Position numbers and translations under genes: made by a program. Source: Betaproteobacteria bacterium (GTDB taxonomy: Bacteria > Pseudomonadota > Gammaproteobacteria > Burkholderiales > Rhodocyclaceae). From it: a stretch of DNA of 64,000 nt. The DNA lies in the NCBI GenBank assembly GCA_016720065.1, contig JADJXY010000001.1, forward strand, positions 372,001-436,000, written 5' to 3'. The notes below the pieces were generated by a model. It did not search any database. It saw only the letters and a program-made list of their open reading frames with translations, and was not told where the DNA came from. Positions 25,264-33,466 of the stretch are shown one piece after another; position 1 is the first letter of the stretch; the number at the start of each line of letters is the position of its first letter.

Positions 25264-26254
25264 ATGAACCTCGCCGTCCTCGCTGCCGGAGCCTGGGGCA
25301 CCGCCCTGGCCATCGCCTTCGCCGGGCGCCATCGCGTCACCCTCTGGAGCCGCGAAGAGGACGTCGCCGCCGAGCCTCGTCGCCCTGCGCGAAAACCGGC
25401 GCTTCCTCCCCGGCTACCCGCTGCCTGAAAGCGTCGCCGTCGCAACCGACCTCGCCCGGGCCGTCGCCGACGCCGAACTCATCGTCGTCGCCACTCCCAT
25501 CGCCGGCCTGCGGGGCACGGCCGAAGCCTTGGCCGCCTTGGCCTGCACCGTGCCCCTGATCTGGGTGTGCAAGGGCTTCGAAGCGGGCAGCGGCCGCTTG
25601 CCTCATCAGGTCGTCGCCGAAGTGCTGGGCGAGGACTTCGTTTGCGGCGTCCTCTCCGGCCCCAGCTTCGCCGAGGAAGTCGCCGCCGGCCAGCCCACCG
25701 CCGTCGCCCTTGCCGCCAGGGATTTCGACTTCGCCCGCCGCAGCGCGCGGGAACTCCACACCCCCCGCCTTCGCCTCTACGCCAACGACGATCTGGTCGG
25801 CGTCGAAGTCGGTGGCGCGGTCAAGAACGTGCTGGCCATCGCCACCGGCGTGTGCGACGGCCTCGGTCTCGGGCTCAACTCCCGCGCCGCGCTCATGACT
25901 CGCGGTCTGGCCGAAATCGCCCGCCTGGGCCTCGCCCTCGGCGCCCGCCGCGAAACCTTCCTGGGCCTCGCCGGCATGGGCGACCTCATCCTCACCTGCA
26001 CCGGCGACCTCTCCCGCAACCGCCGCGTCGGCCTGGGCCTCGCCCAGGGCAAGAGCCTGGCGCAGATCCTCACCGAACTCGGCCACGTCGCCGAAGGCGT
26101 CTACACCGCCCGGGAAGTCGCCCGACTGGCCGCCGAACTGGCCATCGACATGCCCATCTCCACCGCCGTGGCCGCCGTCCTCGACGGCAAGCTCTCCGCC
26201 CGCGGCGCCCTGGAACAACTCATGGCGCGGGATCCCAAGGAAGAAATCGCCTGA
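25264..26254 (+). pseudogene. gpsA: NAD(P)H-dependent glycerol-3-phosphate dehydrogenase, single-base frameshift
   Basis: The frame from ATG 25264 encodes the N-terminal Rossmann start (A-A-G-A-W-G-T-A-L-A) and is lost near codon 38. The next frame from about 25377 to 26254 gives the rest (L-R-E-N-R-R-F-L-P-G-Y, C-K-G-F, V-L-S-G-P-S-F-A-E-E, G-A-V-K-N-V, G-D-L-I-L-T-C). Dropping one C from the CC at 25375-25376 restores a 329-residue protein. The first Gly of the dinucleotide motif is Ala. GpsA supplies glycerol 3-phosphate for phospholipids, so a sequence error is as likely as a true mutation. Confidence 0.88.
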
Positions 26255-26259
26255 CTCGC

Positions 26260-26281
26260 AGCCTGTGAATTTTTCGGGCGC
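26260..26281. repeat. Short dispersed motif, copy 2 of 2
   Basis: Matches 127-148 with two mismatches. It lies 6 bases after the gpsA stop. See copy 1. Confidence 0.35.
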
Positions 26282-26378
26282 GCCCGAGGGGCGTGCACCG
26301 GGGGGCGATCAAGGCGCAATGCACAGCTTCGTCGTGCGGCTCGCCCCCCAGCCCGATTCGTCGCCTCGTCGCTCGCCC

Positions 26379-26407
26379 TCGCCATCGGGGGGTGTAGAAA
26401 GTATGAT
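26379..26407 (+). promoter_or_regulatory. Candidate promoter of the toxin-antitoxin-like pair
   Basis: TCGCCA, a 17-base spacer and TATGAT lie 42 bases above the start of the UPF0175 gene, in the 194-base gap after gpsA. Four and five of six positions fit sigma-70 consensus. Nothing else was recognised in that gap. Confidence 0.4.
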
Positions 26408-26448
26408 CAAGGGCGGTTGCCGACCCCGAGATTGCGCTGGAGCTCAAG

Positions 26449-26697
26449 ATGAACACGATGATTATCGAATTGCCTGTCGAGGGACTTCCCTCGCCTGCCG
26501 AGCTCCCGAGCAACTTCTCTGACGAGGCGCGTTATCTGCTGGCGCTCAAGCTCTTTGAGCAGGGAAGAATTTCTTCCGGCAAGGCTGGGCGGCTGGCGGG
26601 CATGGGGCGGGTCGAATTTCTGCTGGCAGCGAGCCGCGATGGCGTGCCCGTCGTGGACATGACCGAGGATGAGATCACCCGGGAATTTTCGGCGTGA
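26449..26697 (+). CDS. UPF0175 family protein, putative antitoxin
   Basis: An 82-residue protein with the family core: A-R-Y-L-L-A-L-K-L-F-E-Q-G-R-I-S-S-G-K-A-G-R-L-A-G-M, an AbiEi/HTH-like helix pair, then R-V-E-F-L and a C-terminal acidic D-M-T-E-D-E. GGAG precedes ATG 26449. UPF0175 genes are regularly paired with DUF3368 genes, and this stop overlaps the next start by one base (TGATG). Its role as an antitoxin is inferred from the pairing. Confidence 0.82.
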   Translation: MNTMIIELPVEGLPSPAELPSNFSDEARYLLALKLFEQGRISSGKAGRLAGMGRVEFLLAASRDGVPVVDMTEDEITREFSA

Positions 26698-27188
26698 TGC
26701 TTGAACGTGCGGTGGTCAATGCCGGCCCGCTGGTCGCTTTGTCGCTGGTGGGGCGGCTTGATCTTCTGCCTGCGCTGTTCAAGGAATTCTGTATCCCTGA
26801 AACGGTATTCCGTGAAGTCGCGCTTGCCGGTCTTGGTCGCCCCGGCGCGGCAGCGCTCGCCGATGAGCCCTGGGCCAAACGGGTGCGGATCTCTCCCGAG
26901 CCCGACCCGCTTCTGGTGGTGGAACTCGACGCGGGAGAAGCAAGCGTCATCAGCCTGGCACGTGTCTGCCCCCCGTGCATGGCAATTATCGACGAGAAGC
27001 GTGGGCGGCGCATCGCTCACCATGTGTATGGCCTGCCGGTAAAGGGAACGCCAGGCCTGCTTGCAGAAGCCAGGCGACGCGGCCTTCTGAGCGATCTGCG
27101 CGCTACGCTGGGCGATTTGAGGCAATCCGGCTACTACCTCTCGGACGCGGTCATCGAAGGTGCCTGCAGGGCAGGCGGCGAAGCCTGA
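26697..27188 (+). CDS. DUF3368 PIN-like protein, putative toxin
   Basis: A 163-residue PIN-like protein. It has V-V-N-A-G-P-L-V-A-L-S at the N-terminus (Asn where classic PIN domains have Asp; Asn is frequent in this family), I-P-E-T-V-F-R-E, D-A-G-E-A-S-V-I-S-L-A and I-I-D-E-K-R-G-R-R-I-A. PIN proteins are RNases. It is translationally coupled to the UPF0175 gene. The following 138 bases to the hydrolase stop hold nothing I recognise. Confidence 0.82.
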   Translation: MLERAVVNAGPLVALSLVGRLDLLPALFKEFCIPETVFREVALAGLGRPGAAALADEPWAKRVRISPEPDPLLVVELDAGEASVISLARVCPPCMAIIDEKRGRRIAHHVYGLPVKGTPGLLAEARRRGLLSDLRATLGDLRQSGYYLSDAVIEGACRAGGEA

Positions 27189-27326
27189 GGGTTGGCGTTC
27201 GGCGACTCGTGGCCAGTCAAATCGGATTGCGTCGCTGCCGAGGCGCGCATCCGCGCCCCGATCGCGCCTGGCCAGACGCACAAATCCGGCGTTCATCTTG
27301 TCCCGCCAATGACGAAGCAGGCTACG

Positions 27327-28217
27327 TCAACTTCCTGTCTTCCCTTTCGCTTTCACCGGGCCCAGGTGCCTGGCGAGAAATTCGCCGATCCGCGCCTCAT
27401 AGGCGGCGGGATGAAAGGCGTGCAGGTCCACGTGGGTCGCGCCCTCGACGCGCCACAATTCCTTGGGGGCGGTAGCGGCGGCGAAGAGTTGCTCGGTCTC
27501 GCTCCAGGGGGTGTGGCGGTCCTCGCTGCCCGCGGCGATGAGGACGGGGGCCTGGAGCCCCGCGATGGCCGAGACGGGCCGCAATGCCTCGGGGGGAATA
27601 TCCAGGCGCAGGGGCAGTTGCCAGAGCAGGAGCGGGGCGAGCAGCTTGCCCGCGGGGCCGACGTGCAGCGCGAGGCGGTTGGCGACGGCCTGTTCGATGG
27701 TGGGGTAGAGGGATTCCAGGACCACGGCCGCCGGCGGCGGCTGCGGCTGGGCGAGGACGGTGGCCGCAGCCCCCAGGGAAACGGCGATGATGGCCACCGG
27801 CTCCCCCGGCAACTGCTGGCGCAGGAAGGCCAGGGCCGCCGGGACGCCGGTGCTTTCCCGGGTGCCGAAGGTGATGCGTTCCCCCGGACTCTCGCCGTGG
27901 GCTTGCTGGTCGATCAACAGGGTGGCGTAGCCCGCGCGGGCCAGGAAGCGGGCGCGGGCGAGCATCTGCCGCCGGTCCGAGCGCACGCCGTGGAGCAGCA
28001 GCACCGCCCCACGGCCGGGTTGGCCGGGGCTGACCCAGCCCACGAGGGGCTCGCCTTGGGGGACGGGGATGGTCACGGTGCGGGCCGGGAAATCCGGCGG
28101 GGGCGGGCCGACGGGGCGCGGGACGGGGCGGCTGAGGACTTCTCCAGCCGCCACCAGGACCAGGGCGGCGGCCAGGAGGGCGAGGGCGATGCCAATGCGC
28201 CAGCCGCGCCGGGTCAC
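27327..28217 (-). CDS. Alpha/beta hydrolase with N-terminal membrane anchor
   Basis: A 296-residue protein with one N-terminal hydrophobic helix (about 8-26), probably a membrane anchor or uncleaved signal. The hydrolase core has L-L-L-H-G-V-R-S-D-R (oxyanion region), G-E-S, the nucleophile-elbow-like V-S-L-G-A-A, the acid in G-S-E-D-R-H-T-P and a late His in G-A-T-H-V-D-L. GTG 28217 overlaps the trmL stop by 4 bases. The substrate is unknown. Confidence 0.82.
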   Translation of the reverse strand: MTRRGWRIGIALALLAAALVLVAAGEVLSRPVPRPVGPPPPDFPARTVTIPVPQGEPLVGWVSPGQPGRGAVLLLHGVRSDRRQMLARARFLARAGYATLLIDQQAHGESPGERITFGTRESTGVPAALAFLRQQLPGEPVAIIAVSLGAAATVLAQPQPPPAAVVLESLYPTIEQAVANRLALHVGPAGKLLAPLLLWQLPLRLDIPPEALRPVSAIAGLQAPVLIAAGSEDRHTPWSETEQLFAAATAPKELWRVEGATHVDLHAFHPAAYEARIGEFLARHLGPVKAKGKTGS

Positions 28218-28705
28218 GGCCGGAGCCCGGTAGGCGAGGTGTCGCCCAGGGAGGCGAAGCCGTTCTGCCGCCAGGCCTCGAACACCGTGACGGCGACGGC
28301 GTTGGAAAGGTTGAGGCTGCGCTGGCCTGGGCGCATGGGCAGGCGCAGGCGGTGCCCGGACGGGAAAGTCTCGAGCACGGCCGTCGGCAGCCCTGCGGTC
28401 TCGCAGCCGAACACGAAGGCATCGCCCGGTCGCAGGGCCAGGTCGAAGGGGCTGCGCTCGCCCCGGGTGCTCATGGCGAAAAGGCGCCGCCCGGCCAGGG
28501 CCGCGGCGCAACTTGCCCAGTCCGGGTGGCGCAGGACGCGGGCGGTTTCGTGGTAATCCAAGCCGGCCCGGCGCAAGGACTTGTCGCTGAAATCGAAGCC
28601 CAGGGGTTCGACCAGATGCAAATCGGCGCCGGTGTTGGCGCACAGGCGGATGACGTTGCCCGTATTGGGGGGGATTTCAGGATGGACGAGGACGACGGCG
28701 AACAC
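28214..28705 (-). CDS. trmL: tRNA (cytidine/uridine-34 2'-O)-methyltransferase TrmL
   Basis: A 163-residue SPOUT methyltransferase acting on the wobble base of leucine tRNAs. Motifs: N-T-G-N-V-I-R-L-C-A-N at the N-terminus, F-G-C-E-T-A-G-L-P and R-S-L-N-L-S-N-A-V-A, which form the trefoil knot. Its length is typical. It is divergent from the MSHA operon. Confidence 0.96.
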   Translation of the reverse strand: MFAVVLVHPEIPPNTGNVIRLCANTGADLHLVEPLGFDFSDKSLRRAGLDYHETARVLRHPDWASCAAALAGRRLFAMSTRGERSPFDLALRPGDAFVFGCETAGLPTAVLETFPSGHRLRLPMRPGQRSLNLSNAVAVTVFEAWRQNGFASLGDTSPTGLRP

Positions 28706-28751
28706 TTGTCAGCGTGGGGGAAAAGGGGTAAGTTCCGCCCAAGTAAAAATA

Positions 28752-28774
28752 TCGTTAATTCAGGGTATTAACGA
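28752..28774. promoter_or_regulatory. Perfect 8-bp inverted repeat upstream of the MSHA operon
   Basis: TCGTTAAT (28752-28759) and ATTAACGA (28767-28774) are exact complements around a 7-base spacer. The dyad is in the AT-rich part of the 97-base gap between trmL and mshE, 28 bases above the mshE start. It resembles a repressor or activator operator. No neighbouring regulator gene is an obvious partner. Confidence 0.5.
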
Positions 28775-28802
28775 AAACTCTTAAGGTGGGTTGGAGGAGG
28801 GG

Positions 28803-30512
28803 ATGCCGGCACCGCAGAAGGTTCGCCTCGGCGATCTGTTGATTGAGCAAGGCCTGCTCACGGAGGAGCAGCTCAAACTCGCCCTCGACCGGCAGCGGGC
28901 CACCGGGCGCAAGCTGGGACGCATTTTCGTCGAAAGCGGCTATGTGACGGAAGAGGGCATCTCTCAGGCCCTGGCGCGACAGTTGCGCATTCCCTTCCTC
29001 GATCTGCGCAGTTTTACGCCCAAGCCGGACCTCATCCGACTGCTTCCCGAAGCCCAGGCCCGCCGCTTCCGCGCCCTGGTGCTGGATGAGCCGGGCTCCG
29101 GCCTTCTGCGGGTAGGCCTGTCCGACCCCACCGACCTGCAGGCCTACGACGAGATCAGCCGGGTGGTCAAACGCGAGATCGAACTCGCCGTGGTGACCGA
29201 ATCGCAACTGCTGGCCATGATCGACCGGGTCTATCACCGGGGCGAGCAGATCACCGGTCTGGCCAAGGAACTGACCGCGGAACTGGGCGACGTGCCGGTG
29301 GAGTTCGGCGACCTCCTGGGCCTCACCCAGGGGGCCGAGGACGCCCCGGTGGTCAAGCTGTTGCAGACCGTGTTCGAGGAAGCCATGCGCCTGCGGGCCT
29401 CGGACATCCACGTCGAACCCCAGGAAAAGGGGCTGCGCATCCGCTTCCGCATCGACGGCGTGCTGCACGTGCAGACCGAGGCGGACGCCAAGATCGCCAG
29501 CGCCGTCACCCTGCGCCTCAAGCTCATGTCGGGCCTCGACATTTCGGAAAAACGCCTGCCCCAGGACGGCCGCTTCAATATCAAGGTGCGTGGCACCCCG
29601 GTGGATGTGCGCATATCGACCCTGCCCGGCCAGTACGGCGAGTCGGTGGTCATGCGGCTGCTCAACCAGAACACCGGCCTCTTGTCCCTGGACCGCATCG
29701 GCATGGCGCCGCGGGTGCTGGAGCGCTTCCGTCATGCCCTCACCCGGCCCAGCGGCATGGTCCTGGTCACCGGCCCCACGGGTTCCGGCAAGACCACCAC
29801 CCTCTACGCCGCCCTGAACGAGTTGAACAGCACGGAAAAGAAGGTCATCACCGTGGAAGACCCGGTGGAGTACCGTCTTCCCGGCCTCAACCAGGTGCAG
29901 GTACACGAAAAGATCGACCTCACCTTTTCCCGCGTCCTGCGCACCGTGCTGCGCCAGGATCCGGACATCGTCCTCATCGGCGAAATGCGCGACCAGGAGA
30001 CGGCGGAAATCGGCATGCGGGCCGCCATGACCGGCCACCTGGTGCTGTCCACCCTGCACACCAACGACGCCATCACCACGCCCATCCGCCTCCTGGACAT
30101 GGGCGTGCCGCGCTACATGGTCGCCCTCTCGGTGCATATGGTCCTGGCGCAGCGGCTGGTGCGGCTCATTTGCGGCAATTGCAAGGAGGCCTACACGCCG
30201 ACCCCGGGCGAGCACGAATGGCTGCGCTACGAACTGGGCGATGGCGTCGATGCCCGCTCCTACGTCCACGGCCGCGGCTGTAGCCATTGCAGCGGCACCG
30301 GCTACCAGGGGCGCATCGGCGTGTATGAGTTCCTGGAAATGAGCAGCGAACTGGTCGAGGCCCTCAATCACGAAGACCCCGGCGTCTTCATGCAGGCCGC
30401 CCGCCGCCAGATGGCCGGCGAAACCCTGCGGCGCGACGCGGTGCGCCTGGTGGTCGAAGGCCGCACCACGGTGGCCGAAGCCATGCGTATCAGCAACCAG
30501 TTCGAGGACTGA
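28803..30512 (+). CDS. mshE: MSHA pilus assembly ATPase MshE
   Basis: A 569-residue hexameric ATPase that powers pilus extension. The N-terminal MshEN domain has two 24-residue R/K-L-G motifs (8-31 and 37-60) separated by five residues, the pattern that binds c-di-GMP. The core has Walker A G-P-T-G-S-G-K-T-T near 324-332, the Asp box, a Walker B-like I-V-L-I-G-E-M-R-D, and a C-terminal zinc site (C-G-N-C ... C-S-H-C). GGAGGAGG precedes ATG 28803. It is the first gene of the locus; 121 non-coding bases separate it from mshG. Confidence 0.95.
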   Translation: MPAPQKVRLGDLLIEQGLLTEEQLKLALDRQRATGRKLGRIFVESGYVTEEGISQALARQLRIPFLDLRSFTPKPDLIRLLPEAQARRFRALVLDEPGSGLLRVGLSDPTDLQAYDEISRVVKREIELAVVTESQLLAMIDRVYHRGEQITGLAKELTAELGDVPVEFGDLLGLTQGAEDAPVVKLLQTVFEEAMRLRASDIHVEPQEKGLRIRFRIDGVLHVQTEADAKIASAVTLRLKLMSGLDISEKRLPQDGRFNIKVRGTPVDVRISTLPGQYGESVVMRLLNQNTGLLSLDRIGMAPRVLERFRHALTRPSGMVLVTGPTGSGKTTTLYAALNELNSTEKKVITVEDPVEYRLPGLNQVQVHEKIDLTFSRVLRTVLRQDPDIVLIGEMRDQETAEIGMRAAMTGHLVLSTLHTNDAITTPIRLLDMGVPRYMVALSVHMVLAQRLVRLICGNCKEAYTPTPGEHEWLRYELGDGVDARSYVHGRGCSHCSGTGYQGRIGVYEFLEMSSELVEALNHEDPGVFMQAARRQMAGETLRRDAVRLVVEGRTTVAEAMRISNQFED

Positions 30513-30633
30513 GAGGCTGTGAAAATTCCCTTCGCCCCCGTTCACGCGCGCCCCGGAAAAGGGCAGGCGCTGACGCCCGCCCCCCGCGCCTCCCTGGCCG
30601 CCGCCGGCCGTCCCCGCCGGCAGGAGGCCTGAC

Positions 30634-31848
30634 ATGCCCCGCTACGCCTACCGCGGCCGCCGGGGCGGCGACGCCGTGCAGGGCGTGCTGGAAGGTGCAA
30701 GCGCCGCGGCGGTCGCCGAATTGCTCCAGGGCCAGGGGGTCGTTCCCCTCGACATATCCGAGAGCGCCGACGTGGGCGCCGGGTTCGAGATCAACCTCTT
30801 CAAGCCCCAGGTCGGACACCTGGACCTGCTGCTCTTCTCGCGCCAGATCCACACCCTGCTCAAGGCCGGCGTGCCCATCATGCGGGCCCTCAACGGCTTG
30901 CAGGAATCGGCCATCAACCCGGCCATGAAGGACGTCATCAAGGACGTGCGCGAAAGCCTGGAAGCGGGCCGCGAGCTGTCGCTGTCCCTCGGCCGCCACC
31001 CCAAGGTCTTTTCCCCCTTCTACCTTTCCATGGTGCGGGTGGGCGAATCCACCGGGCTCTTGGAGGAGGTCTTCTTCCGGCTCTTCGAGCACCTGGAGTT
31101 CGAGCGCTTCATGCGGGAGCAGGTCAAGTCCGCCCTGCGCTACCCCATGTTCGTCGTCATCGCCATGGCGGCGGCCATCGTCATCATCAACCTCTTCGTC
31201 ATCCCGGCCTTCGCCAAGGTGTTCAAGGGCTTCGGGGCCGAACTGCCCCTCATGACCCGCATGCTCATCGGCTTTTCCGACTTCATGGTCGCCTGGTGGC
31301 CGGCCCTGCTGTTGGGGCTGGTGGCGGGGGCCTTCGCCTTCCGTACCTGGGTACGCACCGACGCCGGCCGTTACCGCTGGGAAGCCATGACCCTGCGCTT
31401 TCCCATCGCCGGCAAGATTCTGCGCAAGGCCGCCCTGGCCCGCTTCGCGCGCAGCTTCGCCCTGGGCACCCGCAGCGGCGTGCCGGTCATGCAGGCCCTG
31501 GCCAATTCCGCCCAGACCGTCGACAACAGCTACATCGCCCAGCGCATCGACGGCATGCGCGACAGCGTCGAGCGGGGCGAAAGCGTGCTCAGGGCCGGCA
31601 TCGCCACCGGCATCTTCACGCCCGTCGTGCTGCAGATGATCGCCGTGGGCGAGGAATCCGGCGCCCTCGACGACATGATGGAAGAAATCGGCCAGATGTA
31701 TCAGGCCGAAGTCGAATACGAACTGAAGACCCTCGGTCAGCAGATCGAGCCCATCCTCATCGTCAGCCTGGGCATCCTCGTCCTCATCCTCGCCCTGGGC
31801 GTCTTCCTGCCCATGTGGGATCTGGGCAAGGCCGCCTTCAAGAAGTAG
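30634..31848 (+). CDS. mshG: MSHA inner-membrane platform protein MshG
   Basis: A 404-residue GspF/PilC family protein with three membrane segments (about 170-195, 220-240, 375-400) and two cytoplasmic helical repeats, each with an R-x-x-x-T-L ... G-V-P pattern followed by V-x-x-G-E-x-S-G-x-L. It works with MshE to extract pilins. CAGGAGG precedes the ATG. Confidence 0.95.
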   Translation: MPRYAYRGRRGGDAVQGVLEGASAAAVAELLQGQGVVPLDISESADVGAGFEINLFKPQVGHLDLLLFSRQIHTLLKAGVPIMRALNGLQESAINPAMKDVIKDVRESLEAGRELSLSLGRHPKVFSPFYLSMVRVGESTGLLEEVFFRLFEHLEFERFMREQVKSALRYPMFVVIAMAAAIVIINLFVIPAFAKVFKGFGAELPLMTRMLIGFSDFMVAWWPALLLGLVAGAFAFRTWVRTDAGRYRWEAMTLRFPIAGKILRKAALARFARSFALGTRSGVPVMQALANSAQTVDNSYIAQRIDGMRDSVERGESVLRAGIATGIFTPVVLQMIAVGEESGALDDMMEEIGQMYQAEVEYELKTLGQQIEPILIVSLGILVLILALGVFLPMWDLGKAAFKK

Positions 31849-31856
31849 GCCCGGCC

Positions 31857-32369
31857 ATGCCCCGCAAGCCCCCCGCGCCCGGCTTCACCCTCATCGAACT
31901 CATCGTCGTCGTCGCTGTGGTGGCGGTCCTGGTGGGGGTCGGGGCCAACCGTCTGGCGGGCTACCAGGAGGCGGCGGAAGCCGCGGCGGCGGAAAGCAGC
32001 TTCATCACCCTGCGCGGCGCCCTGCATATCCGTTCGGCCGAACTCATCGCCGCCAACCGCTGGGACGAACTGCGCCGCCTCGCCGCCCGCAACCCCTTCG
32101 ACATCCTGGAGCAAAAGCCCGCCAGCTACGCCGGCCTCCTCGACGGCGCGGCGGCCCCCGGGCGCTGGTACTACGACGGCCGGGAAGGCGCCGTGGTGTA
32201 CAAAGTGCAGCGGGACGAACACTTCGGCCCCCCGGCGGCGGGCGGAGAAATGCGCTTCGCCGTCGTGGGCCGCAACACCGCCGGGCAGGCGGTCAGCGGC
32301 GAAGGCGTCGCCTACGTCACCCTCCAGGCCCGCGGCGAATACCGCTGGTACGACCGTGTCATCCGTTAG
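31857..32369 (+). CDS. Type IV prepilin-like protein at the MshF position
   Basis: A 170-residue protein. A class III leader (M-P-R-K-P-P-A-P-G) is cut before F-T-L-I-E-L, followed by a hydrophobic helix with an unusual Val-rich stretch. The C-terminal part ends W-Y-D-R-V-I-R and has no Cys pair. Position between mshG and mshB matches mshF of Vibrio, but I cannot confirm homology. It is probably a minor pilin. Confidence 0.8.
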   Translation: MPRKPPAPGFTLIELIVVVAVVAVLVGVGANRLAGYQEAAEAAAAESSFITLRGALHIRSAELIAANRWDELRRLAARNPFDILEQKPASYAGLLDGAAAPGRWYYDGREGAVVYKVQRDEHFGPPAAGGEMRFAVVGRNTAGQAVSGEGVAYVTLQARGEYRWYDRVIR

Positions 32370-32383
32370 GAGTCCCCCATGCC

Positions 32384-32411
32384 TTGCCCAAACCCTTACC
32401 TTTGTTATAGT
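32384..32411 (+). promoter_or_regulatory. Internal promoter upstream of the pilin genes
   Basis: TTGCCC (32384-32389), 16 bases, then TATAGT (32406-32411), in the gap before the first MSHA pilin. Four of six and five of six bases match sigma-70 consensus. It would transcribe the pilins independently of mshE. Confidence 0.5.
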
Positions 32412-32432
32412 GCCTCAGGTTTTGCCCGAGGC
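32412..32432 (+). other. Leader hairpin before the first pilin
   Basis: GCCTC (32412-32416) pairs with GAGGC (32428-32432), with an extra GG/CC pair across an A-C mismatch and a TTTTG loop. It starts directly after the -10 box, so it would sit at the extreme 5' end of the pilin transcript. Such 5' hairpins protect mRNA. Confidence 0.45.
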
Positions 32433-32468
32433 GGCCGTAAACCCTCGTCATCCCCCGGAGGAAATCCG

Positions 32469-32984
32469 ATGCCCTTGCGCTCCCGTGGCTTCACCCTCAT
32501 CGAACTGATCGTCGTCATCATCATCCTCGGCATCCTCGCCGCCGTGGCCCTGCCGCGCTTCGTCGATCTCCAGGTCCAGGCCCGCCAGGCCAAGCTGCAG
32601 GGCGCCGTGGGTGCGGTGCGCTCCGGGTCGGTACTCTTCCACGCCCAATGCCTCGCCACCCTGGGGGGGCCCACACCGCCCCCCAACTGCAATTCGCTCA
32701 CCATGGAAGGGGCCACGGTCACCGGCGTGAATCAATACCCCAGCGCAGATGCTTCGGGCATCGTGCGCGCGGCGGGGCTCAACGCGGGCGCCGCGGGCAG
32801 CGGGGTCGATTACGAGACCACCGGCGGGGGCGGCGGCTCGGGTTCCGTGCTCACCATCGCCGTGCCCACCCCCACCAGCGGCTCCTGCCAATTCACCTAC
32901 ACCGCCGCCACCCTTTCGGGAACCCAGGTGGTCGCCCCCGTGGTGACCCTCTCGGGCACCGGCACTTCGACCAATTGCAACTGA
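32469..32984 (+). CDS. mshB: MSHA pilin, MshB-like
   Basis: A 171-residue prepilin with leader M-P-L-R-S-R-G before F-T-L-I-E-L-I-V-V-I-I-I-L-G-I-L. The pilin body has three Cys plus a C-terminal C-N, and a Gly/Ser-rich loop near the middle. CGGAGGAAA precedes ATG 32469. Next to mshA, in the mshB-mshA-mshC-mshD order of Vibrio; whether this or the next gene is the major pilin is not provable from sequence. Confidence 0.88.
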   Translation: MPLRSRGFTLIELIVVIIILGILAAVALPRFVDLQVQARQAKLQGAVGAVRSGSVLFHAQCLATLGGPTPPPNCNSLTMEGATVTGVNQYPSADASGIVRAAGLNAGAAGSGVDYETTGGGGGSGSVLTIAVPTPTSGSCQFTYTAATLSGTQVVAPVVTLSGTGTSTNCN

Positions 32985-33015
32985 TCTTCAGCGTTTTTTC
33001 GGAAAGGACCACACC

Positions 33016-33453
33016 ATGAACAAAGCACGCGGTTTCACCCTCATCGAACTCATCGTCGTCATCGTCATCCTCGGCATCCTGGCGGCGACGGCCCTGCCCA
33101 AGTTCGTCGACCTGAGTTCCGATGCCCGCACCGGCGTCATGAAGGGCGTCGAAGCGTCCATGCGTGGCGCCAATACCATGCTGTACGGCAAGGCGGCCTC
33201 CCAGAACAAGCTCTCCGGAACCCAGACCATTTCCGCCACCAGCACGATCAGCGTGGGCATCACCAACGGCTACGCCACCGACACCACCGAACTGGCCAGG
33301 GTCATGGACCTGTCCCCCTCGGGCGATTTCAACAATACCGGATCGGCGATCCAGCACAACGGCGCGACCACCATCGCCAGTTGCCAAGTGGCCTATACGG
33401 CTGCCGGTGCGGGAGGTACGCCGGGCTATACGACCACGACAAGCGGTTGCTGA
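33016..33453 (+). CDS. mshA: MSHA major pilin, MshA-like
   Basis: A 145-residue prepilin. The six-residue leader M-N-K-A-R-G is cut before F-T-L-I-E-L, followed by a canonical pilin helix and a Ser/Thr-rich globular part with a C-terminal Cys bracket (S-C-Q-V-A-Y ... T-T-S-G-C). The short length, strong ribosome site (GGAAAGGA) and a stable RNA structure after the stop support its being the major subunit. Confidence 0.88.
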   Translation: MNKARGFTLIELIVVIVILGILAATALPKFVDLSSDARTGVMKGVEASMRGANTMLYGKAASQNKLSGTQTISATSTISVGITNGYATDTTELARVMDLSPSGDFNNTGSAIQHNGATTIASCQVAYTAAGAGGTPGYTTTTSGC

Positions 33454-33466
33454 TCCGGGGTTTCGT

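Noticed and set aside
26697..26760. Missing catalytic Asp in the DUF3368 protein as a sign of inactivation
   Set aside because: Asn at this position is common in the DUF3368 family as I recall it, so it is not good evidence of decay.
30513..30633. A small gene in the 121-base gap between mshE and mshG
   Set aside because: No ribosome site or coding pattern; only a loose match to the 22-base repeat.
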